DNA of 64,000 nucleotides. Source: Comamonas suwonensis. Lineage in GTDB: Bacteria; Pseudomonadota; Gammaproteobacteria; Burkholderiales; Burkholderiaceae_C. Shown one piece after another: positions 28,158 to 40,552 of this stretch (positions are counted from its first letter, which is position 1; each line of letters begins with the position of its first letter). Location: positions 62,001-126,000 of the forward strand of contig NZ_JABBCQ020000014.1 in the NCBI RefSeq assembly GCF_012844455.2, given 5' to 3'. A program made the translations under genes and the position numbers. Below the pieces are notes generated by a model that saw nothing but the letters and a program-made list of their open reading frames with translations, had not been told where the DNA came from and made no database searches.

Positions 28158-28179
28158 GCGCTGCGTCTGCCCGCAGCGC
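28158..28179 (+). other. Hairpin in the hemA-prfA spacer
   Basis: GCGCTGCG (28158-28165) and CGCAGCGC (28172-28179) form a perfect 8-bp stem with a 6-nt loop 20 bp after the hemA stop. It lacks a T run, so it may be a stabiliser or part of the prfA leader. Confidence 0.45.
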
Positions 28180-28272
28180 ATAGGCCCCACTGCGGCCAGC
28201 CCTGACCCCTCTTCCCTCTGACACAACGAAGGCGTCCTGCGCGTCGCCCTTCTCAAGCCCACGGTACACACC

Positions 28273-29352
28273 ATGCAAGACTTTTTGCGCAACCAGCTCG
28301 AACGCTTCGCCCAACGCCTGCAGGAGCTGGACTTTCTGCTTTCGCGCGAAGACATCATGGGCGACATGAAGCAGTACCGCGCCATTTCGCGCGAGCATGC
28401 TGACGTGACCGCCATTGCCAGCCGCTACGCCCGCCACCAGCAAACTTCCGCCGATATCGCTGCCGCCCGCGAAATGCTGGACGACCCTGACATGGCCGAA
28501 ATGGCGCAGGAAGAAATCACCAACGGCGAAGCCGAGCTGATCAAGCTTGAAGACGAGCTGCAGCGCCTGCTGCTACCCAAAGACCCCGATGACGCCCGCC
28601 CGGCCTTTATGGAAATTCGCGCCGGCACGGGCGGCGATGAATCGGCTCTGTTTGCCGGTGATCTGGCCCGCATGTACACCCGCTACGCCACTACCGTGGG
28701 CTGGAAGGTCGAGGTCATGAGCGCCAACGAAGCCGAAATTGGCGGCTACAAGGAAGTGGTGCTGCGTATCGAAGGCGACAACGCCTATGGCGCGCTGCGT
28801 TTTGAATCAGGCGGCCACCGCGTGCAGCGCGTGCCCGCTACCGAAACGCAGGGTCGCATCCACACCAGCGCCTGCACCGTGGCCGTGATGCCTGAGCCCG
28901 ACGAGGCCGAAGCCATCACCCTCAACCCCGCCGACCTGCGTATCGACACCTTCCGCGCCAGCGGCGCCGGTGGTCAGCACATCAACAAAACCGACTCCGC
29001 CGTACGCGTGGTGCACTTGCCCACCGGCATCGTGGCCGAATGTCAGGATGGCCGCAGCCAGCACAGCAACAAGGCCAAGGCCCTGCAAGTACTGCAAGCC
29101 CGCATTCAGGAAAAAGAGCGCAGCGAACGCGCCGCCAAGGAAGCCGCCATGCGCAAGGGCCTGATTGGCTCGGGCGACCGCAGTGATCGCATTCGCACTT
29201 ACAACTTCCCGCAGGGCCGCCTGACCGACCACCGCATCAACCTTACGCTGTACAAGCTGCTCGCCATCATGGAAGGTGACCTCGGCGATGTAATTCAGGC
29301 CCTGCAACATGCGCGCGAGGCCGAGCTGCTGGCAGAACTGCAAGCGGACTAA
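28273..29352 (+). CDS. prfA: Peptide chain release factor 1
   Basis: RF1 recognises UAA and UAG stop codons and triggers peptide release. The 359-residue protein has the RF1 anticodon-like PxT motif in [13 protein letters not shown] and the universal GGQ in [15 protein letters not shown] around residue 234. In proteobacteria the glutamine is usually methylated by PrmC, encoded two genes downstream. Usual length and order are kept except for the inserted gene. Confidence 0.97.
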   Translation: MQDFLRNQLERFAQRLQELDFLLSREDIMGDMKQYRAISREHADVTAIASRYARHQQTSADIAAAREMLDDPDMAEMAQEEITNGEAELIKLEDELQRLLLPKDPDDARPAFMEIRAGTGGDESALFAGDLARMYTRYATTVGWKVEVMSANEAEIGGYKEVVLRIEGDNAYGALRFESGGHRVQRVPATETQGRIHTSACTVAVMPEPDEAEAITLNPADLRIDTFRASGAGGQHINKTDSAVRVVHLPTGIVAECQDGRSQHSNKAKALQVLQARIQEKERSERAAKEAAMRKGLIGSGDRSDRIRTYNFPQGRLTDHRINLTLYKLLAIMEGDLGDVIQALQHAREAELLAELQAD

Positions 29353-29404
29353 GCCAAGCCGCACGGCTGCAGCCAACGTCGAACAACCAGGTGGTGCTAC
29401 GGTA

Positions 29405-31387
29405 ATGACTTCGCTTCACGTCCCCAGACTCTGGCAAACGCTGCTGGCCTGCACCTTGCTTGCCGCTACAGCCGCCCAGGCTCAGATGGTGCGCAAACCT
29501 TCGGCCTATGAATCGGGCGCGGGCAGCCCTGTCAACGCCAGCGCCAACCGCACCGCTCCCTCTGATTTGGCGGCGCTGCCCACTCAAGCAGACTTTGACC
29601 GGGTAGCCCGTGTCTTTGACGCCAACAGCGCCAGCGCCATGCCCCATGTGCTGTTCGTGATTGATCGCCAGAGCAAGAGCACTCCCCTGCACTTCATCAA
29701 CACGCCGCGCTACGCATTTCACGAAGACTTTCTGCGCGCCAAAGGCTTGCTGCGAGGCGATAAAGCGACTCTCAACCGCAATTACCGGGCAGCAGACCGA
29801 CGCTTCATCCTCGGCACACTGAGCTGGCAACCCAGCCTTAAAGCCTACAGCTACGAATTCTGGGAAGGTGATCAGCTCACACCCGAACTGCTGCAAACCA
29901 CGGCCAGAGCGTTAAAGACCGGCTTCTTCGCCCCGGTGCGCTTCAAAGCCAATGTCAGCGCCCAGGAAGCCGTGGCCCAGGCAGCAGGCATTGAAGCCAT
30001 TACGCAGGCCCAGTTGCTGGGCGCGCAGACCTTTTTGCCACTGAACCTGGGGCAGGCCACAGGGCGGCTGCGGATTGTGGCGTCGGCAGATCGTGTGAGT
30101 GAGCTGCAACCCCAGGACATCGCCCTGCTGCGGGAAGTGCCCATCAGCCTGCCACCCGTGGCAGGTGTCGTCACAGAGCGGCCATCCACCCTGCTCTCCC
30201 ATGTCAACCTGCTGGCGCGTGGCTGGGGGGTGCCCAATGCCTATGTGCAAAAAGCAGCCGACCAGTACGCAGCCTTCAACCAGCGCTGGGTGCATATCGA
30301 GGTGCAGCCTACCGGCTTTTCCCTGCGCGCCGCAACCGATGCGGAGCGGCAAGCCGCCGAAAAGCTGGCTCGCCCCAGGCCTACCAGCAGCAAAAAAATC
30401 CTCATACAGCCCGACCTGCGCCGCAGCGAACTCGCACCGCTGGCCAGCCTGCGCAACGCAGACCGCAAGCGCTGCGGTGCCAAGGCGGCCAATCTGGGCG
30501 AAATTCAATCCGCCCAGTTCGCTGATGTGCTCGTGCCCGATGGCTTTTGCATTCCGTTCGCCGCCTATGCCGACTTCATGCGCGGCAATGGCTTGAACGA
30601 GCGCATTGCCCGCATGCGCCAGTTGCCCGGATTTGCTACGGATTCAGGAGTTCGCAGGCAAGCACTGTCTGCGCTACAGGCCGAAATGATGCAATGGCCT
30701 ATTCCGCAGTCTGTGACTGATACCTGGAGTCAGCGCTGGGCCAGCCAACTCGGCAGCCAGGGCGTTTTTGTGCGCAGCTCCTCCAGCTCTGAGGACCTGC
30801 CCAACTTCAGTGGTGCAGGCCTGTACACCACGGTGCCCAACGTACGCAGCAGTGCCGATCTGGCCGCCGCCGTGCGCAAAGTCTGGGCCTCGGTCTATAA
30901 CTTCGAGGCATGGGAGGCCAGGCAGGCCGCCGGCCTTGATGACCAGCAGGTCATGATGTCCGTGCTGGTGCAAAAAGCCGTGGACTCCACCGCCTCTGGC
31001 GTGATGATTACGCGCGACCCGTTTGATGCATCGCGCCGCCACATGAGCTATATCGCGGCCAAGCGCGGCATTGGCATCCGCGTGGTGGAAGGCCAGCGCG
31101 TGGCCGAGCAAATCCTCTACTCCAGCCGCAGCAAGGCCGTGCAGGTGCTCAACCGCTCTCAGGACGATGTGGCGCTGCAGCTAGATGCCAACGGCGGCGT
31201 ACGCGAAGTCGCCGTTGCCACTGGCCGTGCCGTGCTCAGCGATGCACTGGTGCAGCGGCTGGCTCGTGCGGGCGCAGCCATCAAGCAGCGCTTTGGCGGC
31301 AAGGAACAAGATATTGAGTGGGCCGTGCAGGGCGATCAAATCATCATCCTGCAGGCACGGCCCTTTATTTCAGCGCCCGGGCGCTAA
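29405..31387 (+). CDS. Exported PEP-synthase/dikinase-like protein with GWD-like domain order
   Basis: The 660-residue precursor begins MTSLHVPRLWQTLLACTLLA and has an AQA-type cleavage site, so it is probably exported. Residues about 245-275 contain GVVTERPSTLLSHVNLLARG with His266; this matches the phosphohistidine segment of glucan water dikinase (LSHVxxxAR) better than that of PEP synthase. A PEP-synthase-type ATP-binding domain follows at about 355-655: CGAKAANLGE, VPDGFCIPFAAY, VFVRSSSSSEDLPNFSGAG, and IILQARPF at the end. In PEP synthase the histidine domain comes after the ATP domain; here it comes before, as in glucan water dikinase. Activity is unknown. It sits between prfA and prmC, normally neighbours. 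Confidence 0.8.
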   Translation: MTSLHVPRLWQTLLACTLLAATAAQAQMVRKPSAYESGAGSPVNASANRTAPSDLAALPTQADFDRVARVFDANSASAMPHVLFVIDRQSKSTPLHFINTPRYAFHEDFLRAKGLLRGDKATLNRNYRAADRRFILGTLSWQPSLKAYSYEFWEGDQLTPELLQTTARALKTGFFAPVRFKANVSAQEAVAQAAGIEAITQAQLLGAQTFLPLNLGQATGRLRIVASADRVSELQPQDIALLREVPISLPPVAGVVTERPSTLLSHVNLLARGWGVPNAYVQKAADQYAAFNQRWVHIEVQPTGFSLRAATDAERQAAEKLARPRPTSSKKILIQPDLRRSELAPLASLRNADRKRCGAKAANLGEIQSAQFADVLVPDGFCIPFAAYADFMRGNGLNERIARMRQLPGFATDSGVRRQALSALQAEMMQWPIPQSVTDTWSQRWASQLGSQGVFVRSSSSSEDLPNFSGAGLYTTVPNVRSSADLAAAVRKVWASVYNFEAWEARQAAGLDDQQVMMSVLVQKAVDSTASGVMITRDPFDASRRHMSYIAAKRGIGIRVVEGQRVAEQILYSSRSKAVQVLNRSQDDVALQLDANGGVREVAVATGRAVLSDALVQRLARAGAAIKQRFGGKEQDIEWAVQGDQIIILQARPFISAPGR

Positions 31388-31392
31388 GCACA

Positions 31393-32253
31393 ATGACAGA
31401 GATCTCTCCCACCAGCTGCCTGACCGTGGCGCAAGCCCTCACGCAAGCCGCCCAGCAAGGCCTGCCGCGCGTGGATGCGCAAATGCTGTTGCTACATTTA
31501 ATGCAGCAGCCAGCGCATGCCCGTGCTTGGCTTATCACCCATGACACCGATATTCTGAGCGCCGAGCAGCAAGCGCGCTGGAGCGATCTGTGCGCCCAGC
31601 GCCAGCAAGGTGCACCCGTGGCCTACCTCACCGGCCGCAAGGAGTTCTACGGGCTGGATCTGGCCGTAGATGCCCGCGTGCTCGACCCCCGCCCCGATAC
31701 CGAAACACTGGTGGATTGGGCACTGGAGCTGCTACCAGAAGGCACTGCTCACCGCGTGGTGGACCTGGGCACCGGCAGCGGCGCGATTGCGCTGGCCCTG
31801 CAAAGCCAGCGCCCTGCCGCGCAGATAGTGGCCGTAGATGCCAGTGCCGACGCACTGGCCGTGGCGCAAGCCAATGCCCAGCATCTGAACCTGCCCGTGC
31901 AGTTTGCCCACGGCAACTGGCTGGAACCTTTGGCGGGCCAGCCGCCTGCCGACCTGATCGTCAGCAACCCACCCTATATTCGCGCAGATGACCCGCATCT
32001 GGCGGCGCTGACGCACGAGCCACTGTCGGCACTGGCCAGCGGTACGGACGGTCTGGAAGATATTCGCAGCATCATTACCCAAGCCCCCACACAGATGAAA
32101 GCAGGCGGCTGGCTGCTTTTCGAGCATGGCTGGGATCAGGCCCACGATGTCGCGCAGCTGATGCAGACCGCAGGCTTTGAGCAGGTGCAACACCGCAGCG
32201 ACCTGGCAGGCATTGCCCGCTGCACCGGCGGCTGCTGGCCGGGCTTGATTTAG
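31393..32253 (+). CDS. prmC: Release factor glutamine methyltransferase PrmC
   Basis: PrmC methylates the GGQ glutamine of RF1 and RF2. The 286-residue protein has an N-terminal helical domain and a SAM-binding core with VVDLGTGSGAIALAL near residue 122 and the target-binding NPPY motif IVSNPPYIRADDPHL near 195. The ATG at MTEISPTSC starts five bases after the dikinase-like gene stop, so the two are co-transcribed; an upstream ATG in the same frame lies inside that gene. Two genes in the same transcriptional direction follow. Confidence 0.95.
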   Translation: MTEISPTSCLTVAQALTQAAQQGLPRVDAQMLLLHLMQQPAHARAWLITHDTDILSAEQQARWSDLCAQRQQGAPVAYLTGRKEFYGLDLAVDARVLDPRPDTETLVDWALELLPEGTAHRVVDLGTGSGAIALALQSQRPAAQIVAVDASADALAVAQANAQHLNLPVQFAHGNWLEPLAGQPPADLIVSNPPYIRADDPHLAALTHEPLSALASGTDGLEDIRSIITQAPTQMKAGGWLLFEHGWDQAHDVAQLMQTAGFEQVQHRSDLAGIARCTGGCWPGLI

Positions 32254-32385
32254 CCACGATTGCCCCCAAATATCTGTGTGCTGAACTACAACAAGATTTC
32301 CTCACAGCACCGCATTCATTGCGGTCGGTGAAATAATTGCAAACATCGCGGCTGTGGCCGCCACCCCTAGAATCCGGAGCCCACT

Positions 32386-32706
32386 ATGAGCAACACTCAA
32401 CAACGCATCGACGACCTGGTCAAGAACAACGACATCCTGCTGTTCATGAAGGGCAACGCCAGCTTCCCTCAGTGCGGCTTCTCTGGCCGTGCCATCCAGA
32501 TCCTGAAGGCCTGCGGTGTGGACGCCAAGTCCATTGCCACCGTGAACGTGCTGGAAGATCAGGAAATCCGTCAGGGCATCAAGGAATACAGCCAGTGGCC
32601 CACCATCCCTCAGCTCTACATCAAGGGCGAATTCGTGGGCGGCTCGGACATCATGATGGAAATGTACGAATCGGGTGAGCTCAAGCAAATGCTGGCTGCC
32701 GAATAA
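32386..32706 (+). CDS. grxD: Monothiol glutaredoxin Grx4
   Basis: The 106-residue protein has the monothiol CGFS active site with Cys30 (SFPQCGFSGRAIQILKACG) and the conserved WPTIPQLYIKGEFVGGSD. Grx4-type proteins bind [2Fe-2S] clusters with glutathione and help to transfer them. It begins after a typical ribosome site region (CCGGAGCCC, ACTATG) 132 bp after prmC and is the last gene before a terminator. Confidence 0.96.
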   Translation: MSNTQQRIDDLVKNNDILLFMKGNASFPQCGFSGRAIQILKACGVDAKSIATVNVLEDQEIRQGIKEYSQWPTIPQLYIKGEFVGGSDIMMEMYESGELKQMLAAE

Positions 32707-32721
32707 GCCACTGCACACCCC

Positions 32722-32749
32722 AAGCCACCGTTGCCCGGTGGCTTTTTTC
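32722..32749 (+). terminator. Rho-independent terminator of grxD
   Basis: CCACCG and CGGTGG arms around a short loop, with an adjoining GGCTTTTTTC T run, occur directly after grxD. The last bases of the T run touch the ATG of the next gene at 32750. Confidence 0.8.
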
Positions 32750-33184
32750 ATGCCGCCTCCCAAACCCGCCCCCGCCCACCATTGCTGCATTCATATCGAT
32801 GGCAGCTCTTTGCCCAACCCCGGCCCCATGAGTCTGGGTGCCGTGCTGCGCCTGCCCGATGGCACACAGCACAGCCTCTCAAAAGCCTTGCACCAAAGCG
32901 GCTGCAACAACGAAGCCGAGCTACTGGCCTTGATGGCCGCCTTGACGCTGGCCCATGAACTGGGCGCCCGCTGCCTGACCATTCGCACCGACTCCCATGT
33001 GCTGCTGGAGCAGCTTGGCCCGCCCATGGCCAAGCCTGCCCGCCCTATCGCCAGGCTCAACCATCTGTTTGAGGACGCCCGCCAGCAGATGCAGGGGTTT
33101 GACGAACTGGTGCTGCAGTGGATACCCAGACACCGCAATACCGAGGCCGATGCATTGGCCAGAGCCGCACACACCCAAGCCTGA
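32750..33184 (+). CDS. Ribonuclease HI-like protein
   Basis: The 144-residue protein has the RNase H catalytic set: IDGSSLPNPGPM with the first Asp, CNNEAELLALMAAL with Glu, IRTDSHVLLEQLG with the second Asp and NTEADALARAA with the last Asp. Free-standing RNase HI-like proteins degrade RNA of RNA-DNA hybrids; this one is a short variant without the basic handle of E. coli RnhA. The ATG directly follows the grxD T run and has no obvious ribosome site, so a downstream GTG start is possible. Confidence 0.85.
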   Translation: MPPPKPAPAHHCCIHIDGSSLPNPGPMSLGAVLRLPDGTQHSLSKALHQSGCNNEAELLALMAALTLAHELGARCLTIRTDSHVLLEQLGPPMAKPARPIARLNHLFEDARQQMQGFDELVLQWIPRHRNTEADALARAAHTQA

Positions 33185-33292
33185 AGAAGCCCATAGAGCC
33201 GCCCCTTTCCCTACGCCATGCTTTATGTGGTCGAATGGGAAGTCTTCGATTACAGGCTGCGGGCCCCTTAAAAATCCGCAGCCACCCTGCCT

Positions 33293-34672
33293 ATGAGTGT
33301 GTTCCAAAGCCTTCTGGTGATAGCCCTGCTGATTTTGCTCAGCGCCTTCTTTTCCATGGCAGAGATTTCTCTGGCCGCATCACGCCGACTGCGGCTGCGC
33401 CAGCTGGCCGACGATGGAGATGAACGCGCAGAGCGCGCCTTGCGTGTGCAAGAGCAGCCAGGCGAGTACTTCACCGTGGTGCAAGTGGGACAAAACGCGG
33501 TCGCCATCCTTGGCGGTATCGTGGGTGAAGGCGCTTTCAGCCCCTCGGCCACCAAGTTTTTCTCGCTCTGGTTTTCGCCTGAGCTGGCTTCCACCCTGGG
33601 CTTTCTGCTCTCATTCCTGATAATCACCTCGGCCTTCATCCTGCTGGCCGACCTGCTGCCGCGCCGCATCAGCATGAACGAGCCCGAGCGCTACATCGTG
33701 CGCGTGCTGGCACCCATGCGCTGGTTTGTGTTGATCTTCAAGCCCATCATCTGGTTTTACAACCTCGTCACCGACACTCTGTTTCGCCTGCTGGGCCTGC
33801 CCGCCACGCGCGACGAGCGCATCACCTCCGAAGATATCCTCGCCATGACCGAAGCGGGTACCAAAGCTGGCGTGCTGGAGGCCCGCGAACAGCAGGTGAT
33901 TGCCAATGTATTCGAGCTGGATTCTCGCGCCGTAGCCTCGGCCATGACACTGCGCGAACGGGTTGCCTTTTTCTACAAGGACGATGACAACAACGTCATC
34001 CGCGCCCGCATTGCCGAAGAGCCTTTCTCCACCTACCCGGTGTGCGACGGCGATATTGACCGTGTGATTGGCTATGTGGATGCCAAAGATCTGTTTCAGC
34101 GCGCGCTCAACAACCAGCCACTGTCGCTGATGGATGAAACGCTGATTCACAAGGTCCTCATCGTGCCCGACCGCCTGAGTCTGGCCGAGGTGCTGGAGCA
34201 GTTTCGCCAGGTCCATGAAGACTTTGCCGTCATCGTCAACGAGTACAGCCGCGTCGTCGGCGTCGTCACCCTCAACGATGTGATGAGCACGGTCATGGGT
34301 GACCTGGTCAGCGCCTCTGAAGAGGAAGAGCAGATCATCCGCCGCGATGAGCATTCCTGGCTGATCGACGGCGTCGCGCCCATCGAAGATGTGATGCGCG
34401 TGCTGCAGCTCGACGAAATGCCGCACGACGACGAGTACGAAACGCTGGCTGGCTTCCTCATGGTCATGCTGCGCCGCGTGCCCCGACGCACCGATGTCGT
34501 GACCTGGGGCGGCTACAAGTTTGAAGTGCTGGACGTGGACAGCTACCGCATTGACCAAGTCATGGTCACGCAGCTACCCGTCAACACGCCAGAGTCTGCA
34601 GCCCCATCAGCCGCCGCTGCCGCCAAAGTGCAAAGCAGCGCGGCACAGGCAGCGAAGAGCAATCACTCCTGA
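33293..34672 (+). CDS. CNNM/HlyC-CorC family transporter or regulator
   Basis: The 459-residue inner-membrane protein has an N-terminal CNNM (DUF21) transmembrane region of three to four helices up to about residue 160. A pair of CBS domains follows (including TYPVCDGDIDRVIGYVDA and VHEDFAVIVNEYSRVVGVVT), then a C-terminal CorC/HlyC domain near residue 375 (DEYETLAGFLMVMLRRVPRR). Family members are implicated in magnesium/cobalt efflux or cation homeostasis; the hemolysin name is historical. It starts about 110 bp after the RNase H-like gene. Confidence 0.9.
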   Translation: MSVFQSLLVIALLILLSAFFSMAEISLAASRRLRLRQLADDGDERAERALRVQEQPGEYFTVVQVGQNAVAILGGIVGEGAFSPSATKFFSLWFSPELASTLGFLLSFLIITSAFILLADLLPRRISMNEPERYIVRVLAPMRWFVLIFKPIIWFYNLVTDTLFRLLGLPATRDERITSEDILAMTEAGTKAGVLEAREQQVIANVFELDSRAVASAMTLRERVAFFYKDDDNNVIRARIAEEPFSTYPVCDGDIDRVIGYVDAKDLFQRALNNQPLSLMDETLIHKVLIVPDRLSLAEVLEQFRQVHEDFAVIVNEYSRVVGVVTLNDVMSTVMGDLVSASEEEEQIIRRDEHSWLIDGVAPIEDVMRVLQLDEMPHDDEYETLAGFLMVMLRRVPRRTDVVTWGGYKFEVLDVDSYRIDQVMVTQLPVNTPESAAPSAAAAAKVQSSAAQAAKSNHS

Positions 34673-34733
34673 ATCAGGAGCTGCCAGCGAACGTCTTTAA
34701 ACGGTATAGATATAATTTGTAGCTGAAGCAAAT

Positions 34734-34763
34734 AAAAAGAGAGCGGTAAATGCTCTCTTTTTC
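34734..34763. terminator. Bidirectional terminator after the CNNM gene
   Basis: Arms AAAAAGAGAGC (34734-34744) and GCTCTCTTTTT (34752-34762) face the convergent lytic transglycosylase gene on the other side, so it can serve both. Confidence 0.85.
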
Positions 34764-34783
34764 ATAGTGCAATCTGAATTTGA

Positions 34784-35437
34784 TCAGACCGCCTTAGGCT
34801 CATCAACGAGCCAGCGCCGCTGCGCGCCAAAGACGGCGTTCGGGTACTGGGGCTGGCCGCGGCTGCCGTTGTAGCGGCCCAGCGCCATATAGGCATCGCC
34901 TTTTTCACGGTCCATGTAGTGACGCAAGATCACGCAGCCAAATCGCAGATTGGTCTGCATATGGAACAATTTTCCAATGTCGCCATCGCCAATCAATCGC
35001 ATCCAGAACGGCATGATCTGCATATAGCCACGCGCTCCGACGCTGGAGATGGCGAACTTGCGGTAGCCACTCTCCACTTGAATCAGGCCCATGACCATGG
35101 ACACATCCAGCCCAGCGCGCTTGGATTCGTACCAGACGGTCTGCAAAAATTCACGCCGCACCTGCGGGTCGGCCTTGCGCTTGACCAGCTTGTCGCTGCA
35201 AGCCACCAGCCAGCGCAGATAGCTCATGCGCGCCTCCGTCGAGGTGAACTCCAGCTCGGGCGGTGCGCCCGAGCCAGCCACCGCCGAACTCAAAGCGGTA
35301 CGCACTGAATCCGCCAGAGGCTCTTCCAGTTGCCCACCCGCCCATGCGGTTTGCGGCAGCAGCCAGCCTGCCGATGGAACGGCAAGCGAGGCTGCGGCAG
35401 TCATGCAGGAGCGGCGGCTGAGAAGGCTTTCTGGCAT
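34784..35437 (-). CDS. Exported lytic transglycosylase
   Basis: The 217-residue precursor has a charged SRRSCMTAAASLAV N-terminus, a signal peptide with a possible twin-arginine pair. The SLT fold is visible in VMGLIQVESGYRKFAISSVG, with the catalytic Glu, and GARGYMQIMPFWMRLIGDG. Such enzymes cut peptidoglycan between N-acetylmuramic acid and N-acetylglucosamine, forming 1,6-anhydro ends. It starts 12 bp after proS and is likely to be co-transcribed with it. Confidence 0.9.
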   Translation of the reverse strand: MPESLLSRRSCMTAAASLAVPSAGWLLPQTAWAGGQLEEPLADSVRTALSSAVAGSGAPPELEFTSTEARMSYLRWLVACSDKLVKRKADPQVRREFLQTVWYESKRAGLDVSMVMGLIQVESGYRKFAISSVGARGYMQIMPFWMRLIGDGDIGKLFHMQTNLRFGCVILRHYMDREKGDAYMALGRYNGSRGQPQYPNAVFGAQRRWLVDEPKAV

Positions 35438-35449
35438 TGATACAGCAGC

Positions 35450-37192
<1,743 letters not shown>

Positions 37193-37286
37193 GGAACTGG
37201 CAATTCAGTGGAAATAGGCATGGCCCGCTTGTCGATCACAAGGGGCCATGCATAATGAACACAATTCAAAAATTTGGGGTTTGATT

Positions 37287-37985
37287 ATGCTTGACCGGGA
37301 CGGTTTTCGCCCGAACGTCGGCATCATCCTGCTCAACCAAAGAAACCAGGTGTTCTGGGGAAAACGCATTCGCACCCACAGCTGGCAGTTTCCGCAAGGT
37401 GGTATTGACCGGGGCGAGACGCCCGAGCAGGCCATGTTCCGTGAACTGCACGAGGAAGTGGGGCTGAAGCCCAATCACGTTCGCGTGGTTGCCCGCACTA
37501 GGGACTGGTTGCGCTATGAGGTGCCAGACAGGTATATCCGCCGCGACGCTCGCGGGCATTACAAAGGCCAGAAGCAAATATGGTTTTTGCTTCAATTGGT
37601 CGGGCACGACTGGGATTTAAACCTTCGTGCGACGGACCACCCCGAGTTCGATGCCTGGCGCTGGAACGATTACTGGGTTCCACTCGATGTAGTCGTAGAG
37701 TTCAAACGCGGTGTATATGAGATGGCTCTGACCGAGCTGGCGCGGTTTCTGCCGCGCAGCGAGCAGCAGCGCAATCGTTATCTTCGCAGTGGCATGCGAC
37801 CACGCGAGCAGGAGACAGGCCAGCCGGGAGCAGTGCCATCTGCGCACCAGGCACCGGCTCTGTATCCGGCACGGACTGGAAGCTTTCGTATCAATCCTGG
37901 AATCGAGCTGCCGCCTGGTGCCAGTTTTGACCCGGATCCGCAGACAAATATCAGCAATCAGCAGGACAACAAGCCTGTGCAATGA
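37287..37985 (+). CDS. rppH: RNA pyrophosphohydrolase
   Basis: RppH removes pyrophosphate from the 5' end of mRNA and starts RNase E-dependent decay. The 232-residue protein has the NUDIX box [20 protein letters not shown] near residue 43 and the RppH-specific opening [17 protein letters not shown] and [12 protein letters not shown]. The C-terminal 70 residues beyond the enzyme domain are Pro/Gln-rich and probably disordered; betaproteobacterial RppH often carries such a tail. The start is at MLDRDG; an upstream ATG (37248) would add 13 atypical residues. Confidence 0.95.
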   Translation: MLDRDGFRPNVGIILLNQRNQVFWGKRIRTHSWQFPQGGIDRGETPEQAMFRELHEEVGLKPNHVRVVARTRDWLRYEVPDRYIRRDARGHYKGQKQIWFLLQLVGHDWDLNLRATDHPEFDAWRWNDYWVPLDVVVEFKRGVYEMALTELARFLPRSEQQRNRYLRSGMRPREQETGQPGAVPSAHQAPALYPARTGSFRINPGIELPPGASFDPDPQTNISNQQDNKPVQ

Positions 37986-38023
37986 AAAAAGCCGTAATGC
38001 ATCACCTGCATTACGGCTTTTTT
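37985..38023. terminator. Bidirectional terminator between rppH and proB
   Basis: Arms AAAAAAGCCGTAATGCA and TGCATTACGGCTTTTTT (loop TCACC) form a 17-bp perfect stem between convergent genes, with A and T tracts on both sides. Confidence 0.9.
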
Positions 38024-38040
38024 GCTGAAGCAACAGGCGC

Positions 38041-39180
38041 TCAGTGCCCCGCCACCACCATATTGTCCCGGTGCATTATCTCTGGGCCGGCCGAATAGCC
38101 AAGCAGCGATTCAATCTCTGAGGAGCTCTTACGGCACAGCAGCCTTGCCTCGGCGCTGGCATAGCTGGCCAAACCACGGGCAATCTCAACACCGCCCTCA
38201 TCGCGCACGGCAATCACTTCACCGCGAGAGAAGTCCCCCTCCACGGCAATCATACCGATGGGCAGCAGGCTCTTGCCTTCATCACGCAGCTTGAGCGCAG
38301 CGCCTGCATCCACCGTCACCGAGCCGCGCAGCTGCAGATGGTCTGCAATCCACTGCTTGCGCGCCTGCGTCTTGTGCGTATGCGTCATCAGCAACGTGCC
38401 AATGGATTCACCACGCGTCAGACGCAGCAGCACGTCTTTCTCGCGCCCCCAAGCAATCACCGTGGATGCACCGGAGCCCGCGGCGCGCTTGGCCGCCAGA
38501 ATCTTGGTGATCATGCCGCCGGTACCGATGGAAAGGCCCGCACCGCCCGCCATAGCCTCCAGCTCGGGATTACCGGCTTCGGCCACATCGATGAACTTGG
38601 CATCGGGGTTCTTGCGCGGGTCAGCGCTGTAAAGGCCGCGCTGGTCAGTCAAGATCACCAGTGCATCCGCCTCGACCAGATTGGCGACCAGCGCGCCCAG
38701 AGTGTCGTTGTCACCAAAGCGGATTTCATCGACAACGACCGTGTCGTTCTCGTTGATGACGGGCACCACGCCCAGCTGCAGCAGCGTGAGCAACGTGGTG
38801 CGCGCATTCAGATAGCGTTCACGGTCAGCCAGGTCTGCATGGGTCAGCAGCACCTGCGCACTGGGCACGCCTTCTTCGCGCAGCTTGGTCTCGTACATCT
38901 GGGCCAAGCCCATCTGCCCAACAGCTGCAGCGGCTTGCAACTCATGCACGACGGTCGGGCGCGTGGCCCAGCCCAGGCGCTTCATGCCTTCGGCAATCGC
39001 ACCGCTAGAGACCATGATGACTTCGCGCTTGACGCCATCTTTGCCTTGCACCAGAGCCGCCAGCTGACGGCTCCACTCCTCAATGGCCGCCTCATCCAGC
39101 CCTCGACCTTCATTGGTCACCAGACTGGAGCCGACCTTGACCACGATGCGATGTGCATCACGCAACACATTGGAAGACAT
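38041..39180 (-). CDS. proB: Glutamate 5-kinase
   Basis: ProB phosphorylates glutamate for proline synthesis and is usually feedback-inhibited by proline. The 379-residue protein has the amino-acid-kinase domain: [40 protein letters not shown] and [22 protein letters not shown]-terminal PUA domain ([20 protein letters not shown]) follows. It starts about 110 bp downstream of obgE in the same direction, a frequent betaproteobacterial order. Confidence 0.96.
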   Translation of the reverse strand: MSSNVLRDAHRIVVKVGSSLVTNEGRGLDEAAIEEWSRQLAALVQGKDGVKREVIMVSSGAIAEGMKRLGWATRPTVVHELQAAAAVGQMGLAQMYETKLREEGVPSAQVLLTHADLADRERYLNARTTLLTLLQLGVVPVINENDTVVVDEIRFGDNDTLGALVANLVEADALVILTDQRGLYSADPRKNPDAKFIDVAEAGNPELEAMAGGAGLSIGTGGMITKILAAKRAAGSGASTVIAWGREKDVLLRLTRGESIGTLLMTHTHKTQARKQWIADHLQLRGSVTVDAGAALKLRDEGKSLLPIGMIAVEGDFSRGEVIAVRDEGGVEIARGLASYASAEARLLCRKSSSEIESLLGYSAGPEIMHRDNMVVAGH

Positions 39181-39189
39181 GAGGATTTA

Positions 39190-39256
39190 CAGTGTTTTAA
39201 GCCTCTAGCCTTTATTGGAAAAGCACTAGAAGCTATGAAATTAAAAGCAAAACAGC
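39190..39256. repeat. Degenerate family A repeat, copy A7
   Basis: Between proB and obgE the sequence CCTCTAGCCTTTATTGG and GCACTAGAAGCTATGAAA resembles the family A arms (CTAGC... and ...CTAGCAGCTAT). The match is partial. Confidence 0.35.
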
Positions 39257-39290
39257 GCACCTAGTGCGCTGCTGGGTTACACCCTATAGC

Positions 39291-40418
<1,128 letters not shown>

Positions 40419-40505
40419 CTACAAAATCAGTGTGCACCAGAAGCTTCAGGTCACACTTTTACGTGATCAATTCCATGCCCCATCTGTCAACTGGAGCCGT
40501 TTCAA

Positions 40506-40540
40506 ACAACAAAGCCCCGACAAGTCGGGGCTTTGTTGGA
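40506..40540 (-). terminator. Terminator after rpmA
   Basis: Arms AACAAAGCCCCGAC (40508-40521) and GTCGGGGCTTTGTT (40524-40537) form a 14-bp stem with a 2-nt loop between rpmA and obgE. It should end or weaken the rplU-rpmA transcript before obgE. Confidence 0.75.
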
Positions 40541-40552
40541 GTCAAATACGAC

